Part shown: positions 23,267-26,583 of the stretch, one piece after another
Layout: the number at the start of each line of letters is the position of its first letter
Numbering within the stretch: position 1 is the first letter of the stretch
Origin: an uncultured Opitutales bacterium
GTDB taxonomy: Bacteria > Verrucomicrobiota > Verrucomicrobiia > Opitutales > Intestinicryptomonadaceae
Reading direction: 5' to 3'
Assembly: GCA_900545715.1 (NCBI GenBank)
Contig: URAJ01000030.1
Span: 1 to 26,583, forward strand
DNA: 26,583 bases
Program-made: the position numbers and the translations under genes
Notes under the pieces: model-generated
What the model was told of the DNA's origin: nothing
The model's input: the letters and a program-made list of their open reading frames with translations, nothing else
Database searches by the model: none

Positions 23267-25405
23267 ATGAAAAACGGCCATCTTAAAATACTGCTCGCCG
23301 GGAATCCGAACTCCGGAAAGACGACCATTTTTAACGAACTCTCGGGAATGAGGGCGAAAGTCGGCAACTACGCCGGCGTGACAGTTGAAAAGAAGACTGG
23401 CAAGTTCAGCGCGGGAGGCTTTGAAATAGAAGTCGAAGACCTGCCGGGCGTCTATACGCTATCGGCCTCCACAGCCGAGGAAAAAGTCGCCGCCGACGCG
23501 ATTTCGGCGGGGGACTTCGACCTTATCGTAAATGTCGTAGATTCGTCCAATTTTGAGAGAAACCTATTTCTCACAATGCAGCTTGCGGAGATGAAAATGC
23601 CGATGATTGTAGCCCTAAACATGAGCGACGAACTCGAAAAAGAGGGCAAATTCATCGATGCGGCCTCCCTTTCTGCCGCGATTGGCTGCCCGGTGATTAA
23701 AACCACAGGCTACGACGCCCGCTCCGTATCCGGTCTTAAAAATTTCATTGTGGAAAACGCGCGCGCATGCACCCTCGCGCACTTCCCGTGGAAGGCCTCC
23801 GGCGACAATATCCTCACGAGAAAAATGGCGGAAATTTCCAGAATAATTTCCGATGCCCTCCCGCCGCCCTTCAAGTCGTACGCGGATTGGATGGCTGTGA
23901 GATTTCTCGAAAAAGACGCCTCAGTGACCGCCTCCATACGCGAAAAAGCCCCGCATATTTACGAAGCCGCAAAAGCCTGCGCCGCCGAGCTTGAAGCCCA
24001 GACGGACGAAAACCCCGGCGCGCTCGTCGCAGCCGCAAGGTACAAAATTATAGACGACATTTGCATGCCGTGCCTAAAAACCCGCGCCCACGCACGCGCA
24101 AATGCTACAAGAATACTTGACTGCATATTTCTAAACAGGTTTGTAGGCATACCCATTTTCTTCGCCCTGATGTACGGCGTATTCGAATTTGTTTTTGCGC
24201 TCGGAGAACCGCTGATGGCAGTTCTTGAACATTTTTTTGCGGCGCTCGCAGGCGCAATAGGGGCTTCGTGGCCCGACAGCATGCCTTTCCTAAAAAAGCT
24301 CGTTATTGAGGGCGTCATAGGAGGAGTCGGCGGAGTATTCGTATTTCTGCCGAATGTCGCCCTGCTCTTCCTTGCGCTCTCGATTCTCGAAGACAGCGGA
24401 TATATGGCAAGGGCGGCATTCCTTTGCGACAGGTTTATGCGAAGGTTTGGACTGAGCGGCTCCAGCGTGATTCCAATGCTTCTTGGCTTCGGCTGCTCGG
24501 TCCCGGCCATTATGGCAACGCGCGCGCTAAAATCGCGAATGGAAAGGCTGGCGACGATTATGGTGATTCCGCTATTTAGCTGCGGGGCGCGCTTCCCCGT
24601 TTACATGCTGCTTATCCCCGCGTTTTTTGCGCCAAAGTACTGTGGCCCGGTTATGTTTGCAATTTATGTAATAGGCATCGCGGCGGCAATGGCGCTCGCA
24701 AAAGTTTTGCGCGAAACCGTCGTAAAAGGCGAAGACTCGTCGTTCCTGATAGAGCTGCCGCCTTACAGGCTCCCGAGAATTAAGACGGTGGCGCTGGAAG
24801 TATGGTGCAAAACCTACGGATTTATCCAAAAGGCGGGTACGATAATTTTGGCGATGTCCATAATACTTTGGACGCTCTCAACATTCCCGGAAAAGAAAAA
24901 TTTTACGCAAGATTACGATGCCGCCATCGCAAAAATAGAGGCGGACACCTCCATCGACGCAAAAACAAAAGCTTCCCAAACGGCGCAAATAGAAAACGCA
25001 AAGCTAAAAGAATCGTTCGACTACACTGCAATGGGCAGAATTGGCAATGCGCTCGAACCGCTCTTTAAACCCCTCGGATTCGATAATAAAATAGTAAGCG
25101 CGCTTATAGGGTCGCTCGCGGCGAAGGAGGTATTTATATCGCAACTCGGAATAATATACGGCTCGGGCTCGGGCGACAAAAATGCGGACGTTTCACTTCG
25201 GCAAAAAATATCTGCCGACTACAATCAGGCCCAGGGCATAAGCATTCTTATATTTATATTAATGACAGCCCCCTGCATCGCGACTCTCGCAACTACTTAC
25301 TCTGAAACTAAGTCGTTAAAAATGGCAGCTGCGCAATTTTTTGGGCTCGCGCTGCTCGCATATTGCATGGCGTTTATTTTTTATAGGATAGCGCTGCTCG
25401 CATAG
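23267..25405 (+). CDS. feoB: Ferrous iron transporter FeoB
   Basis: This 712-residue inner-membrane protein imports Fe2+ using a cytoplasmic GTPase domain. The G motifs are in place: G1 GNPNSGKTT at residues 12-20, G2 NYAGVTVEKK near 40, G3 DLPGVYTLS near 58, and G4 NMSD near 120. A helical spacer domain follows. The membrane part starts at about residue 290 with the two inverted gate regions; the first carries the typical GFGCSVPAIMATR and the second FSCGARFPVYML. A soluble loop of about 70 residues (SIDAKTKASQTAQIENAKLK) sits before the last helices, with KEVFISQLGIIYGSG near it. The length is normal. It starts 34 bp after the regulator, directly after a palindromic operator, and has no Shine-Dalgarno. 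It likely forms one iron-repressed unit with the regulator. Confidence 0.95.
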   Translation: MKNGHLKILLAGNPNSGKTTIFNELSGMRAKVGNYAGVTVEKKTGKFSAGGFEIEVEDLPGVYTLSASTAEEKVAADAISAGDFDLIVNVVDSSNFERNLFLTMQLAEMKMPMIVALNMSDELEKEGKFIDAASLSAAIGCPVIKTTGYDARSVSGLKNFIVENARACTLAHFPWKASGDNILTRKMAEISRIISDALPPPFKSYADWMAVRFLEKDASVTASIREKAPHIYEAAKACAAELEAQTDENPGALVAAARYKIIDDICMPCLKTRAHARANATRILDCIFLNRFVGIPIFFALMYGVFEFVFALGEPLMAVLEHFFAALAGAIGASWPDSMPFLKKLVIEGVIGGVGGVFVFLPNVALLFLALSILEDSGYMARAAFLCDRFMRRFGLSGSSVIPMLLGFGCSVPAIMATRALKSRMERLATIMVIPLFSCGARFPVYMLLIPAFFAPKYCGPVMFAIYVIGIAAAMALAKVLRETVVKGEDSSFLIELPPYRLPRIKTVALEVWCKTYGFIQKAGTIILAMSIILWTLSTFPEKKNFTQDYDAAIAKIEADTSIDAKTKASQTAQIENAKLKESFDYTAMGRIGNALEPLFKPLGFDNKIVSALIGSLAAKEVFISQLGIIYGSGSGDKNADVSLRQKISADYNQAQGISILIFILMTAPCIATLATTYSETKSLKMAAAQFFGLALLAYCMAFIFYRIALLA

Positions 25406-25489
25406 CGCATTGCTTCAATTATTGCAATCTTGCGCAATACATGCTGCCCAAAGGTATTATATTTCAATAGTAAAACAACAACCTGCATT

Positions 25490-25545
25490 CTTATTTTAGG
25501 AAGATAGGCATTTTTTACTTGTCGTAAAATAAGTTGATTTTTTTA
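25490..25545 (+). terminator. Weak AT-rich terminator candidate after feoB
   Basis: CTTATTTTA (25490-25498) pairs with TAAAATAAG (25525-25533), followed by TTGATTTTTTT. The stem is almost all A-T and the loop is 26 bases, so this is a weak candidate. An imperfect GCGCA/TGCGC hairpin near 25405-25436 is closer to the stop but lacks a T-run. Confidence 0.25.
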
Positions 25546-25560
25546 AAAAAACGGCAAAAA

Positions 25561-25580
25561 TACTCGCATGAATGCGAGTA
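25561..25580. promoter_or_regulatory. Perfect palindrome covering the start codon of the last gene
   Basis: TACTCGCATGAATGCGAGTA has 9-bp arms around GA. In RNA it would form an 8-bp stem with a UGAA loop, with the AUG at 25568 at the tip. It could control translation, or be a DNA operator. Confidence 0.45.
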
Positions 25581-26583
25581 AACTATCTTTCAAAATAATA
25601 CTTTTCACCTTGGCTCTAAATTGCTGTGGCATGCTCTCAGCAGCTGAAAATACATTTTATTTTTGGGGAGACGCAACGGGATATCAAAAAATGCCGAATG
25701 TCGTCGACGCAGCATCTTGGAGTACATCAAGAAGCGAATATGTACCGCCATCTGAGGGGACGAATGTCAACTCTACGGACGCGAATTGGGTAATAGACTA
25801 CGAAGCGCACTTGCCCATAAGCATGCGCAGAGAGGGATACTATTACAATATAACAACCCCAACCCTTAACTTGGGTTCGATATCAATAGTAAACTTCAAC
25901 TACAACACCATCGAATCATATTATGACTCTAAGGGCAATCTGATAACTGGCGACAACGCAAGCGCCAAAACAATGCTAATTTCCGACGCCAACAATGCAT
26001 ACTGGAATATTGGCAATTTTACGTTTACAGGCGGAACATCTTCGGCGACAGTAGTGTTTGGGTCGTCAAAATTCAATTCAACGCAACCTGAAGTTACGCT
26101 TGGGAGCGTCGATATAGGCAGCGACGGCGCAAAATCAATTATATACTTCGGCGGAGACGCTTCGGGCGTTTGCCTCGCAACTATGGGTGACAGCGCCGGA
26201 ACAAACGTCACTATGAATGAAGATGCCTGCATGAAATACCTGACAGTAAACGGAGATTTCAACATAACAGGCAATTCAACTGTCGGCTTGAATGTCTGGA
26301 ATGAAGACACATCCGCGCTGCACTCGGAAAACACGCCCGACATTGTAATAGACGGAGTCGTGAGAATGACGCCTTCCAGCACCGGAGAGCTCCCGCGGCT
26401 AAATATTTTAAACAGGGTAAACGTCATAAGCTGGAGCTCCTCGAAGCCCGCGCCTGGGGCAACGCACATTTACGCAAAAATCGGCGGTCTTGACGGCATG
26501 GGCGTTTTTACGAACAACTCGCGCACAATGGAATCGAGCACGGTAAAATTGATATTTACAAATGAAGTGGATTGCGAATTCAG
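25568..26583 (+). CDS. Large secreted surface protein, partial (runs off the window)
   Basis: The frame is open from the ATG at 25568 to the window end, 338 codons, with no stop. Residues 1-26 are a signal peptide (KIILFTLALNCCGMLSAAEN). The mature part is rich in Asn, Thr, Ser and Gly with regular strand-like repeats (NIGNFTFTGGTSSATVVFGS, KSIIYFGGDASGV, LTVNGDFNITGNSTVGLNV), typical of beta-helical autotransporter-like or PEP-CTERM surface proteins in this phylum. A short piece resembles the PEP-CTERM protein at 14915 in style (a DLxINFxN-type strand pattern), but I could not show direct homology. Its C-terminal sorting tail would lie outside the window. There is no Shine-Dalgarno, and the start codon sits in a perfect palindrome. 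It has no functional link to feoB upstream that can be seen. Confidence 0.75.
   Translation, partial: MNASKLSFKIILFTLALNCCGMLSAAENTFYFWGDATGYQKMPNVVDAASWSTSRSEYVPPSEGTNVNSTDANWVIDYEAHLPISMRREGYYYNITTPTLNLGSISIVNFNYNTIESYYDSKGNLITGDNASAKTMLISDANNAYWNIGNFTFTGGTSSATVVFGSSKFNSTQPEVTLGSVDIGSDGAKSIIYFGGDASGVCLATMGDSAGTNVTMNEDACMKYLTVNGDFNITGNSTVGLNVWNEDTSALHSENTPDIVIDGVVRMTPSSTGELPRLNILNRVNVISWSSSKPAPGATHIYAKIGGLDGMGVFTNNSRTMESSTVKLIFTNEVDCEF

Noticed and set aside
25921..26469. Minus-strand open frame of 182 codons near the window end
   Set aside because: It is antisense to the partial secreted protein, whose signal peptide and strand repeats are far more convincing.

Overview
The window looks like a chromosomal segment of a Verrucomicrobiota bacterium, most likely of the Opitutae side. 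The best clue is a surface protein with a PEP-CTERM-type tail (VPEP, a hydrophobic stretch, then FRRRR), together with several secreted proteins and a Gram-negative envelope gene set. Taxonomy is an inference: no rRNA or marker gene is present. Most start codons have no Shine-Dalgarno motif in front of them.

Layout. 299-4503 is a minus-strand block: a flavoredoxin-type flavin reductase, a Ski2-like DExH helicase split by an in-frame TGA, a RodZ-like membrane HTH protein and a small Dabb-domain protein. A small lipoprotein (5194-5595) follows after a long AT-rich gap. 5865-11927 is the most distinctive part: four tandem minus-strand genes for secreted proteins of about 480-510 residues, all homologous to one another, which I cannot assign to a named family. 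Their conserved Trp/Asp/Glu motifs suggest a glycoside-hydrolase-like barrel. A divergent secreted protein of unknown function (12090-12947) is separated from them by a short region holding a palindrome with a central CG, like a LacI-family operator. I therefore read 5865-12947 as a probable carbohydrate-responsive secreted locus.

13540-15985 holds a secreted metallophosphatase and a PEP-CTERM-type surface protein whose signal peptide is cut off by an in-frame TAA. A 617-bp pyrimidine-rich intergenic stretch with a repeated CATTCTA motif follows. Then come an AI-2E-family transporter (minus) and, divergently only 32 bp away, a UvrA-type protein, a DUF2156 protein and a GNAT acetyltransferase.

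22561-25405 is an iron locus: a DtxR-type repressor carrying a C-terminal FeoA-like domain and an added cysteine cluster, followed by FeoB. Two similar palindromic sites of the form TTArGCnnnnCTAA lie before the regulator and before feoB, which suggests self-regulated ferrous iron uptake. The window ends inside a second large secreted surface protein, whose start codon lies within a perfect 20-bp palindrome.

The most useful leads are the four-paralogue array with its operator, the two genes broken by in-frame stops (one TGA, one TAA), and the iron regulator fusion with its paired operators. No tRNA, rRNA, CRISPR array, transposase or phage gene was seen.
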